From: Microcaldota archaeon
GTDB lineage: Archaea > Micrarchaeota > Micrarchaeia > Anstonellales > Bilamarchaeaceae
NCBI GenBank assembly: GCA_013425425.1
Contig: JACCLJ010000060.1
Span: forward strand, 1 to 6,466
Direction: 5' to 3'
DNA length: 6,466 bases
Of the stretch, positions 1-5,539 are shown in pieces (positions within the stretch are counted from its first letter, which is position 1; each line of letters starts with the position of its first letter). The notes under the pieces are model-generated. The model saw nothing but the letters and a program-made list of their open reading frames with translations, was not told the DNA's origin and searched no databases. The position numbers were made by a program, and so were the translations under genes.

Positions 1-1
1 C

Positions 2-1207
2 ATATTGGCGGCATCATACGCGTCAAATACTTTCGGCTCTTCCATGGTCGAAATAAACAGGACATGGATAATAGGCTGCCCGCAGAGCGGCTGCAGCATC
101 GATTTCGACGGCATAATCGCGGTGAACAGCTCCAACCAGAAGGTGCTGTCTGTGATTACGGAGCCACAGATGCGGATTACGGCGGGTGAGGATGGCGAGA
201 TACATGCCCTGTACAGCGGACCGGTCCGGAACGGGACGCTTGAATTGAAGGCGTCGGTTATTGTTGAAACGGATTATGATACCGCGCTTATGGAAGACCC
301 GCCTATTGTTAGGCAGAATATCACCTCCACGCCGCTTATCGAATGGAATGCTGATATAGCGGCGAAGGCAGATGAACTTGCCGAGCCGGGTTCCACGCTT
401 GGCACGCTTAGAAACACCGCTGCATGGGTCCATGATAACATCGAATACGACATTTCCTATTTTGAAGAGAAAACGGATGCGAAAATGGTTTATGTGGAAC
501 GGCGCGGCGTCTGCGTGGAATATTCCCATCTTCTCATATCGATGGTTAATTCCCTTGGAATAAAAACGAGATATGTTAATGGATACGTGGTGGCGGATGA
601 CTGGCAGCCGCATGCATGGATTGAGGCGTATGTACCTGATTATGGCTGGCTTCCGCTCGACCCGACATTCAACGAGGCCGGCGTATTGGACAGCAGCCAT
701 GTGATGGTTTCCTACGGATACGACCAGGAAACAGATTTCGACAGGCTTGTTGCAAACAGCGATTCGGCAACGCTCGAGAGGCTTCCGACCAAAATAACGC
801 TTATTTCAGAAAGAAGCGACCCGAAAGGGCTATCCGTAACCATCTCGTTTGAGAACAGGACGTATACCGCGACTACGGAAACCAGAAACGGCAGGGCCGA
901 TTATGTTTTTGCGCTGTATTCCTTTTATCCGCCCGAGGGATATGGAAGCCCGACAAGCGAACTGCTCCTCATTTCACCGCATCAAAGCGTCAATAAAAAC
1001 CACCCGCTCGACCCCACAAGGTTCAGCGAAGGATATGCATACACCCTTCCGATGGCAGCTTACGCAAATGACGCATCGGATAAAAAAACAGCCGTTCTGG
1101 TAATGCGAGAAGAAGGCAGCGCAGGTGCGGGCGGCGAAACCTGCGTTCCTGCATTCATTCTCGCTCTTGCACTGCTGGGTGCGGTTATAAAATTTACTGA
1201 TGAATAG
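2..1207 (+). CDS. Membrane-anchored transglutaminase-like protein (5' partial)
   Basis: The frame is open to the left edge, so the true start probably lies upstream; the first in-window start-like codon is TTG at 5, with no visible ribosome binding site. Numbering from that TTG gives 400 residues. A transglutaminase-like core (papain-like fold, PF01841 type) spans about residues 135-225. All three expected catalytic residues are visible: Cys170 in RRGVCVEYS, His203 in PHAWIEAY and Asp219 in LPLDPTF. This suggests an active thiol enzyme (peptidase, amidase or cross-linking type) rather than a degenerate copy. Residues 1-115 and 260-370 are beta-rich without recognisable motifs. A hydrophobic segment at about 380-396, followed by a short KFTDE tail, looks like a C-terminal membrane anchor, which would place the enzyme on the outer face if a signal peptide exists upstream. 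The stop is 14 bases before the AdoMet synthetase start, so co-transcription is likely. The fold assignment is fairly secure; the substrate is unknown. Confidence 0.8.
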   Translation: MLAASYASNTFGSSMVEINRTWIIGCPQSGCSIDFDGIIAVNSSNQKVLSVITEPQMRITAGEDGEIHALYSGPVRNGTLELKASVIVETDYDTALMEDPPIVRQNITSTPLIEWNADIAAKADELAEPGSTLGTLRNTAAWVHDNIEYDISYFEEKTDAKMVYVERRGVCVEYSHLLISMVNSLGIKTRYVNGYVVADDWQPHAWIEAYVPDYGWLPLDPTFNEAGVLDSSHVMVSYGYDQETDFDRLVANSDSATLERLPTKITLISERSDPKGLSVTISFENRTYTATTETRNGRADYVFALYSFYPPEGYGSPTSELLLISPHQSVNKNHPLDPTRFSEGYAYTLPMAAYANDASDKKTAVLVMREEGSAGAGGETCVPAFILALALLGAVIKFTDE

Positions 1208-1221
1208 ATAGCGTTGGTGCC

Positions 1222-2427
1222 ATGCCCAAGAGAAATATAGTAGTCGAAAGGGAAATGCAGTTTCCGCCGTTCAAGCGCGACGTAGAGCTTGTGGAGCGGA
1301 AAGGAATCGGGCATCCAGATTCCCTCATAGATGGGGTTATGGAGGAGATAAGCCGGGAGCTCAGCAGGGAATACCTTAATGAATTCGGGAGGATACTGCA
1401 CCACAATGTTGACAAGGGGCAGATATGCGGCGGGGCGACCGAAGTCGAATTCGGCGGCGGGCTTTTCACCAAGCCGATTTACGTCCTTCTCAGCGGAAGG
1501 GCGACCGCAGAGGCAGAGGGCAGGAAGATACCGGTCCAGCATATCGCCATCGATACCGCAAAGAGATATCTGAAGGATACCGTAAGGCATCTTGACGTGG
1601 ATTCTGATGTGGAGATAGAATCCAGGATTTCGGCGGGCTCTGCCGAACTCGCATCGCTCTTTTCAAGAAGCGGGAAAATGCCGGTTGCAAACGACACGAG
1701 CTTCGGCACCGGGTTTGCGCCGCTGGACGACCTTGAAAGGCTCGTCCTTGCAGTAGAAAATTATCTCAATTCCGCCGATTACAAAATCTCGCATCCTTCC
1801 GTGGGCGAGGACATAAAGGTCATGGGGCTGCGGCAGGGCAACGGCATAAAGCTTACCGTTTCAATCGCATTCGTCTCGAAATACCTGGAGGACATTGACG
1901 CTTATGCGGAGCACAAGGAGAAGGTTACCGAAAGCATAATCGGTATTGCGGAAAAGATAACCGAAAAGGAAGTTGAAGTATCGGTGAACACTGCCGATGA
2001 CATAGAAAAAAAATCGGTTTACATCACGCTGAGCGGAACAAGCGCGGAGATGGGCGATGACGGCTCGGTCGGCAGGGGCAACCGCGTCAACGGCCTGATA
2101 ACGCCTTTCCGCGGGATGTCGCTTGAGGCTGCTGCGGGAAAGAATCCGGTTAATCACGTAGGAAAGATATATTCCGTACTCGCAACCGTGATGTCGAGGG
2201 AGATTGCTGAGGAGCACGAGGAGATAGAGGACATAACCATAACCCTGCTTTCTGAAATAGGAAAGCCCATAGACCAGCCGAAGGTTGCATCCGTTTCGGT
2301 GCTAACGAAAGAGAAGGGGCAGTTCGACAAGCTGAAGGACAAGGTTGCCCATGGCGTGGACCGGCATCTGGAAGAGATAACGGAAATGACAAACCAGATA
2401 GTTTTCGGCAAGGTCCGCGTTTTCTGA
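1222..2427 (+). CDS. mat: S-adenosylmethionine synthetase, archaeal type
   Basis: This enzyme makes S-adenosylmethionine from ATP and methionine in the cytoplasm, supplying methyl groups for RNA, protein and lipid modification. The 401 residues match the usual length of about 400 for the archaeal family (PF01941), which is very divergent from bacterial and eukaryotic MetK. Family-like motifs are visible in order: GIGHPDSLID at 28-37 near the N-terminus, DKGQICGG at 64-71, NDTSFGTGFAPL at 157-168, the glycine-rich GDDGSVGRGNRVNGL at 278-292, and GKNPVNHVGKIY at 306-317. The ATG at 1222 is chosen because the protein begins directly with the conserved N-terminal strand and GGTG lies just upstream at 1216-1219, although its spacing of two bases is short. 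The gene follows the transglutaminase-like gene by 14 bases and is followed by a T-rich tract. No truncation or missing motif is seen. Confidence 0.97.
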   Translation: MPKRNIVVEREMQFPPFKRDVELVERKGIGHPDSLIDGVMEEISRELSREYLNEFGRILHHNVDKGQICGGATEVEFGGGLFTKPIYVLLSGRATAEAEGRKIPVQHIAIDTAKRYLKDTVRHLDVDSDVEIESRISAGSAELASLFSRSGKMPVANDTSFGTGFAPLDDLERLVLAVENYLNSADYKISHPSVGEDIKVMGLRQGNGIKLTVSIAFVSKYLEDIDAYAEHKEKVTESIIGIAEKITEKEVEVSVNTADDIEKKSVYITLSGTSAEMGDDGSVGRGNRVNGLITPFRGMSLEAAAGKNPVNHVGKIYSVLATVMSREIAEEHEEIEDITITLLSEIGKPIDQPKVASVSVLTKEKGQFDKLKDKVAHGVDRHLEEITEMTNQIVFGKVRVF

Positions 2428-2430
2428 CAG

Positions 2431-2440
2431 TTCTTAAATT
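2431..2440 (+). promoter_or_regulatory. Candidate TATA box for the tRNA gene
   Basis: TTCTTAAATT is AT-rich and centred about 34 bases before the first base of the mature tRNA. That would place transcription start a few bases upstream of the tRNA, as expected for an archaeal TBP/TFB promoter. A second AT-rich stretch at 2450-2461 (ATTATAATAAAA) is too close to the tRNA to be preferred. This is position and composition evidence only. Confidence 0.4.
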
Positions 2441-2449
2441 TTTCTTTTC
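2439..2449 (+). terminator. T-rich tract after the AdoMet synthetase gene
   Basis: TTTTTCTTTTC starts 12 bases after the AdoMet synthetase stop codon. Archaeal RNA polymerase commonly terminates at oligo-T tracts without a hairpin, so this may end the upstream transcript just before the tRNA. It overlaps the space between the presumed tRNA TATA box and its start, so it could serve both units. Confidence 0.4.
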
Positions 2450-2484
2450 ATTATAATAAAACTCGTTATGAGCCCGTAGTCGAA

Positions 2485-2502
2485 AGCTTACAAAGCCGAT
2501 TA
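2485..2502 (+). other. Non-canonical tRNA intron in the D-loop (15/16)
   Basis: Without removal of about 18 bases the D-loop would be about 28 bases long. A bulge-helix-bulge-like fold is visible: inner hairpin GCTT (2486-2489) with AAGC (2493-2496) around loop ACA; 5' bulge AAA (2483-2485); four-pair central helix GTCG (2479-2482) with CGAT (2497-2500); 3' bulge TAT (2501-2503). Cutting after the second base of each bulge joins A2484 to T2503 and restores a normal D-loop. The outer helix beyond the 3' bulge is weak (only wobble pairs), so this is a relaxed motif and the boundary could shift by a base or two. Confidence 0.75.
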
Positions 2503-2524
2503 TGGTTAAGACGCTACCTTGACA

Positions 2525-2543
2525 TGGCAGGAATGCCTTAGAA
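2525..2543 (+). other. Canonical tRNA intron at position 37/38
   Basis: A full bulge-helix-bulge can be drawn. The outer helix is the anticodon stem (2514-2518 with 2545-2549). The central helix is TTGA (2519-2522) with TTAG (2538-2541), using two G-U pairs. Bulges are CAT (2523-2525) and AAT (2542-2544). The inner hairpin is GGCA (2526-2529) with TGCC (2534-2537), closed by a GGAA loop of GNRA type. Cutting after the second base of each bulge removes 19 bases and leaves a seven-base anticodon loop, TTGACAT. This is the standard site for archaeal tRNA introns. Confidence 0.88.
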
Positions 2544-2586
2544 TGGTAGAGACTCGCGGTTCGATCCCGCGCGGGCTCATTTATTC

Positions 2587-2639
2587 CATATGGTTTATGG
2601 TTTCGGGTTCCGGAAAACCGGACGCATCCAAACCATATG
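2587..2639 (+). repeat. Inverted repeat / stem-loop downstream of the tRNA
   Basis: A perfect 10-base inverted repeat, CATATGGTTT (2587-2596) and AAACCATATG (2630-2639), encloses a second stem, CCGG (2610-2613) with CCGG (2618-2621) around an AAAA loop; flanking T2609-A2622 can extend it. GG2599-2600 with CC2628-2629 adds two pairs between them, giving a long imperfect hairpin. It starts eight bases after the tRNA discriminator and is followed by T-rich sequence (2641-2657). Possible roles are a terminator or 3'-end structure for the tRNA transcript, an operator upstream of the lipoprotein gene, or a small structured RNA. The sequence does not decide between them. Confidence 0.65.
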
Positions 2640-2648
2640 ATTATATTC
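2640..2648 (+). promoter_or_regulatory. Candidate TATA box for the lipoprotein gene
   Basis: ATTATATTC directly follows the inverted repeat. Transcription would start around 2668-2670 and give a leader of about 10 bases containing GGTG at 2669-2672. The same T-rich region could instead end the tRNA transcript. Confidence 0.35.
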
Positions 2649-2678
2649 TTATTTTTCAAAGAAAGAACGGTGCGTATT

Positions 2679-3479
2679 ATGGAGATAAACACAATCGCTT
2701 CGGTATTATTGTTAACGACGCTTTTTGGAAGCTGCTGCAACATGTCTGACTGGCTGGGTGGCGGAGGCGCAACGATAGGGGGCCTCACGGACAGATCCGG
2801 CGGAGTAACTGCCGACGGCGGAATAACCACCGAAAGGGTGCAAACCGTATCGGGAAGGATTATGAATCCCGCCGGCGCGGATGCCACGGAATTCGGCGGC
2901 AGGGTCTATATAGACCATAACGGAAACCGCCAGCAGGTGACGCCAACCCAGTGCTATGAAACGGACTGTGCGCCTGGAGAGTGGACTTATTCCGGCGACC
3001 TTGTCCTCGACAGCGGAAGCAACCAGCTTACGGTCATTGTGGAGGACGACAGCGGCAACGTTGTAAGCACAAGCCCCACATTCGGTGTGAATGCTGATAT
3101 CCCGCCGAGGGATATTACGGTAACGCTCACGTGGGAAACGGATGGAAACGACGTTGACCTGCATATCTATGACCCGAGCGGCAACCATGCGTACTATTCG
3201 TATCTGGCTGGCATACCGGGAGGGAACCTTGACCTGGATGACCGGGATGGATATGGGCCTGAAACATTCACCATGGAGCATGCGGTTCCGGGCGAGTACA
3301 CGGTGAAAGTAAGATACTACAGCACCCATGGAGTGACTTCCGAAGTGCCGGTAACGGTCAGGATTTCGCTGAATGAGGGAGCTCAGCAGGCATACACGCA
3401 TACTTTCACGGCAGAGCAGGCGAACATGGATGATGCGACGAACGACTGGACTGTAGCCACGTTTACGATGCCGCAGTAG
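2679..3479 (+). CDS. Putative secreted lipoprotein with DUF2135 (YfaP-like) domain
   Basis: The function is not known. The ATG at 2679 is chosen over the in-frame ATG at 2637. GGTG lies six bases upstream at 2669-2672, and this start gives a compact signal peptide, whereas the earlier start sits inside the inverted repeat and adds a stretch with no role. The product has 266 residues. A hydrophobic segment at 6-16 leads to a lipobox-like LFGSC with Cys19 as the likely lipid-modified residue. A Gly/Thr-rich linker covers about 26-50. An Ig-like beta domain at about 53-137 contains Cys92 and Cys97, close enough for a disulfide. Residues 145-232 resemble DUF2135: TLTWETDGNDVDLHIYDPSG, then GYGPETF and PGEYTVKVRYY. 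In known proteins this domain occurs on secreted or surface proteins and is often acidic, as here. The gene stands alone between the hairpin and a T-rich terminator. Confidence 0.82.
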   Translation: MEINTIASVLLLTTLFGSCCNMSDWLGGGGATIGGLTDRSGGVTADGGITTERVQTVSGRIMNPAGADATEFGGRVYIDHNGNRQQVTPTQCYETDCAPGEWTYSGDLVLDSGSNQLTVIVEDDSGNVVSTSPTFGVNADIPPRDITVTLTWETDGNDVDLHIYDPSGNHAYYSYLAGIPGGNLDLDDRDGYGPETFTMEHAVPGEYTVKVRYYSTHGVTSEVPVTVRISLNEGAQQAYTHTFTAEQANMDDATNDWTVATFTMPQ

Positions 3480-3503
3480 TTTTTTCTTTTTCTTCTTTTT
3501 TTT
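3480..3503 (+). terminator. T-rich tract at the convergent gene junction
   Basis: Twenty-one of these 24 bases are T, the other three being C, starting immediately after the lipoprotein stop codon. This is a strong candidate archaeal oligo-T terminator for the + strand. On the - strand the same tract reads as A and would not terminate; it overlaps the stop codon of the NFACT-R gene. Confidence 0.65.
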
Positions 3504-4266
3504 ACTTCTCAATTATCTTGCTCTTCCCGCTCGGCATGATGCCCAGGATTTCGTTCACGTCCCTGCTCAGTTTTTTCGCAATCAGCTTCACGAGCTCTCC
3601 CTTTTCCTTTCCGCCCGTAGTTGGCACCATGATGATTTCATTTTTCAGCTTCCGTTTGGAGCAGTCCGGGATTATTTCTGCGCCGCGTTCCCCGATTCCC
3701 AATCTTACGCCGAGCCCGGTTTTCCTGAACCATTTCCGCTCTCCGCTTATGGCAAACGCGCCGGTGGGTATGAAACCGCCCGTGGCTGCCTTTGAAAGCT
3801 GGCCCTTCCGCACGGCATAGACGTCAACGCTTGCATTTCCGTTCTTCCATGCGTTTGAGAAACTCGCGGCGAATTGTGCGGCTTCCAAAAGCTCCTCTTC
3901 GCTTGCTTTCATTCCATCTTTCAGTATTACAGCGGATGCCCCCTGTATGTCCGCATGGAAAAACAAATCGCTATCTTCCATGTGCTTCTTGAAAACGATG
4001 TCGTTCTCCTGCGCATTTTTTCCGCCGATTGCAAGCTTGCCTTCTGAAGTATAAAACCAATGGAATTTCTCGAACCATTCCTTCTCGCGCTTGACACGGA
4101 CTGCCTTGGTTTCTTTTTTCTTTTCCTTCGCTTTCGTTATCTCCTTTTTCGTTTCCACTATCGCCCTTTCCGCCCCTTCCGCCTTTTTCCTCGCCACTTT
4201 CGCAAGCTCGTAGTAATGGGCGGCGCTCTCGTGCACAGATTTTTTTATGAAAAGGCTGAGCTTCAT
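3502..4266 (-). CDS. Stand-alone coiled coil plus NFACT-R protein (C-terminal half of RqcH/NEMF type)
   Basis: The 254-residue product matches only the C-terminal part of archaeal NFACT (RqcH/NEMF/Rqc2) proteins, which are usually about 600-700 residues. Residues 1-25 (LSLFIKKSVHESAAHYYELAK) resemble the start of the central coiled coil, a charged Lys/Glu helix continues to about 65, and NFACT-R (PF05670, formerly DUF814) covers about 66-181 with FFHADIQGASAVILKDG, AAQFAASFSNAW and VYAVRKGQLSKAA. A conserved-looking tail ends in PSGKSKIIEK. The NFACT-N and helix-hairpin-helix parts are absent, and the DNA upstream encodes a permease. Full-length relatives act on stalled 60S/50S subunits and can add C-terminal tails; whether this half can do so is unclear. 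The ATG at 4266 is chosen over one at 4335 because the longer form overlaps the permease and adds residues unlike the family. No Shine-Dalgarno is seen, consistent with leaderless translation. Confidence 0.85.
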   Translation of the reverse strand: MKLSLFIKKSVHESAAHYYELAKVARKKAEGAERAIVETKKEITKAKEKKKETKAVRVKREKEWFEKFHWFYTSEGKLAIGGKNAQENDIVFKKHMEDSDLFFHADIQGASAVILKDGMKASEEELLEAAQFAASFSNAWKNGNASVDVYAVRKGQLSKAATGGFIPTGAFAISGERKWFRKTGLGVRLGIGERGAEIIPDCSKRKLKNEIIMVPTTGGKEKGELVKLIAKKLSRDVNEILGIMPSGKSKIIEK

Positions 4267-4285
4267 GAGGAGATAATGGATGGAA

Positions 4286-4297
4286 GGTTTTAATTCG
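4286..4297 (-). promoter_or_regulatory. Candidate TATA box giving a leaderless NFACT-R mRNA
   Basis: On the - strand, AATTAAAACC lies in the 40-base gap behind the permease stop and is centred about 25 bases before the ATG at 4266. That spacing would put transcription start at or next to the start codon, explaining the lack of a ribosome binding site. The gene could also be read from the permease operon. Confidence 0.45.
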
Positions 4298-4306
4298 CTT
4301 GCCGGC

Positions 4307-5530
4307 TCAGCCCCTAAGCGCCTCGACAGGGTCAAGCCTTGCCGCCTGCCTTGCGGGTATGAAACCGGCGATTATTCCTATCATGCTTGAAAATACGAAT
4401 GCAAGCGCAATTATCCTGAGCCGTAGCCAGAAGGGGACCGCGAAAAGCCCTGCAACCTGGAGTATGGCGACGGCGATTAGCAGGCCGAGTATGCCCCCTA
4501 TTATCCCGATTATCGCGCTCTCTATGATGAATAGCGTCGTTATGTCGTGCTCTGTCGCCCCTACCGCCTTCAAAACGCCTATTTCACGCGTCCGCTCGAG
4601 CACTGCCATGAACATGGTGTTGGCTACTCCCAGCGCCCCGACGACCGATGCGATAAGCGTTATCGCCAGGAGGAAAGCGGTAAGCATGGTCAGGACGGTG
4701 CCAACCGTCTCCTGTATGTAATCGGAGGTTATGACGCTGAAATCCATCTCGTCCGGAGTCACCTTGTGGTAGGCGATGAGCTTTGTTTCTATCGCGTCCT
4801 TTATCTCCTGGACGTCTGCGCCCTCGTCTGCCTTGATGGACAGCATAAACACCTCGTTCTTCGCCATCTGGCTTCCGAAAAGCTCGTTTCCATCGTCGTA
4901 CGGAACAAATATGCTGTTGTCGTCCTGCTCCGAAAGCGAGGTGCCTATACGCTCAAGAACTCCGATTACGCGGTAATCGATACCATTTATCTTTAGCATG
5001 TTTCCCGCATCCACCTTTCTCTTGCCGAACATCTTGTTTGCCGCATCGTTGCCCAGGACGACCACGTGATGCTCGCCGTTATTGAATATCCTCCCTTCTC
5101 CAATTTTGAAGTAATCGGAATACTGGTCGTAATATTCCCGGTCCACTGCGTAAATCGGGGCGACGACTTCCTTGTCCCTGAAAACCAGCGAAGTCCTTCC
5201 GTAATTGGCGCGGCCCACCGAGTTTACGCCCGGTATGCCCGCTATCGCCTCCGCGTCGCGCTCGTAGAGCTTTCCCGTGGCAGCGGTTGCAGCGCCGCTG
5301 AAGCTTGAGACGCTGCCTTCATCAAGGCTTATCGGGACGACGATTATCATGTTCGGGCCGAAAGCCTCCATCTGGATCATGATGTCTCTTTGCACCCCCT
5401 CGCTCACGGAAGTTATCACGACAAGCGATACTACGCCGATGACGACGCCTATTATGGTGAGCAGGGAGCGGAGGCTGGATGTCCTGAGGCTTCTTACGGA
5501 ATATGCGAACGCGTCGATCAGGTCCATCAT
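4307..5530 (-). CDS. ABC transporter permease, MacB/FtsX family (second of pair)
   Basis: The 407-residue protein has the standard MacB-type layout. TM1 is at about 21-43. A large extracytoplasmic domain (MacB_PCD, PF12704 type) covers about 45-275. An FtsX domain (PF02687 type) has TM2 at about 278-304, TM3 at 332-360 and TM4 at 372-393. The cytoplasmic loop after TM2 carries LERTREIGVLKAVGAT (311-326), the region that contacts the ATPase in MacB-type transporters, and the protein ends in the typical IPARQAARLDPVEALRG. Such permeases usually move peptides, lipids or lipoproteins, or transmit force across the membrane; the substrate cannot be read here. The start overlaps the upstream permease stop as ATGA. 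Two ATGs are possible, at 5530 and 5527; the GAGGT at 5539-5535 has better spacing (seven bases) to the second. No ATPase gene is in the window. Confidence 0.95.
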   Translation of the reverse strand: MMDLIDAFAYSVRSLRTSSLRSLLTIIGVVIGVVSLVVITSVSEGVQRDIMIQMEAFGPNMIIVVPISLDEGSVSSFSGAATAATGKLYERDAEAIAGIPGVNSVGRANYGRTSLVFRDKEVVAPIYAVDREYYDQYSDYFKIGEGRIFNNGEHHVVVLGNDAANKMFGKRKVDAGNMLKINGIDYRVIGVLERIGTSLSEQDDNSIFVPYDDGNELFGSQMAKNEVFMLSIKADEGADVQEIKDAIETKLIAYHKVTPDEMDFSVITSDYIQETVGTVLTMLTAFLLAITLIASVVGALGVANTMFMAVLERTREIGVLKAVGATEHDITTLFIIESAIIGIIGGILGLLIAVAILQVAGLFAVPFWLRLRIIALAFVFSSMIGIIAGFIPARQAARLDPVEALRG

Positions 5531-5539
5531 TCATACCTC
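5525..5539 (-). promoter_or_regulatory. Overlapping stop/start (ATGA) with Shine-Dalgarno GAGGT
   Basis: The upstream permease TGA (5529-5527) overlaps the ATG at 5530-5528, and a second in-frame ATG follows at 5527-5525. GAGGT at 5539-5535 lies inside the last codons of the upstream gene. This arrangement usually gives translational coupling, which would keep the two permeases at similar levels. Confidence 0.7.

Larger units (their letters stand above)
2470..2579 (+). tRNA. tRNA-Val (anticodon GAC) with two introns
   Basis: The 110-base gene folds into a complete 73-base tRNA once two short introns are removed. The acceptor stem is GAGCCCG (2470-2476) with CGGGCTC (2572-2578), and the discriminator is A2579. 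The T-arm is CGCGG (2555-2559), loop TTCGATC, then CCGCG (2567-2571). The anticodon stem is CTACC (2514-2518) with GGTAG (2545-2549). The spliced anticodon loop is TTGACAT, giving anticodon GAC at 2521-2523, which reads valine GUC/GUU codons. A35, C36 and A73 agree with valine identity. The spliced D-arm is GTCG, loop AATGGTTA, AGAC, with G18-G19 intact and A15 able to pair with T48. CCA is not encoded, so CCA-adding enzyme is needed. The intron boundaries are inferred from folding, not observed. Confidence 0.9.

Noticed and set aside
23..700. Open frame of 225 codons on the - strand
   Set aside because: It lies wholly opposite the transglutaminase-like gene, its composition is unlike a real protein, and the + strand has the catalytic motifs.
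2470..2579. Possibility that the tRNA is a pseudogene broken by insertions
   Set aside because: Both extra segments fold as bulge-helix-bulge-type introns, and removing them restores all stems, loops and conserved bases.
2637..2678. Earlier in-frame ATG for the lipoprotein gene
   Set aside because: It lies in the inverted repeat, lacks a ribosome binding site, and would put extra charged residues before the signal peptide.
2519..2749. Open frame of 76 codons on the + strand
   Set aside because: It starts inside the tRNA and crosses the inverted repeat, and no protein motif is visible.
2150..2887. Open frame of 245 codons on the - strand
   Set aside because: It runs through the end of the AdoMet synthetase gene, the tRNA and the start of the lipoprotein gene, with no recognisable domain.
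2712..3512. Open frame of 266 codons on the - strand beginning with a lysine run
   Set aside because: The lysines come from reading the T-rich terminator backwards, and the rest is opposite the well-supported lipoprotein gene.
4267..4335. Earlier ATG for the NFACT-R gene, overlapping the permease
   Set aside because: The 23 added residues do not resemble NFACT proteins, and the TATA-like box spacing fits the ATG at 4266.
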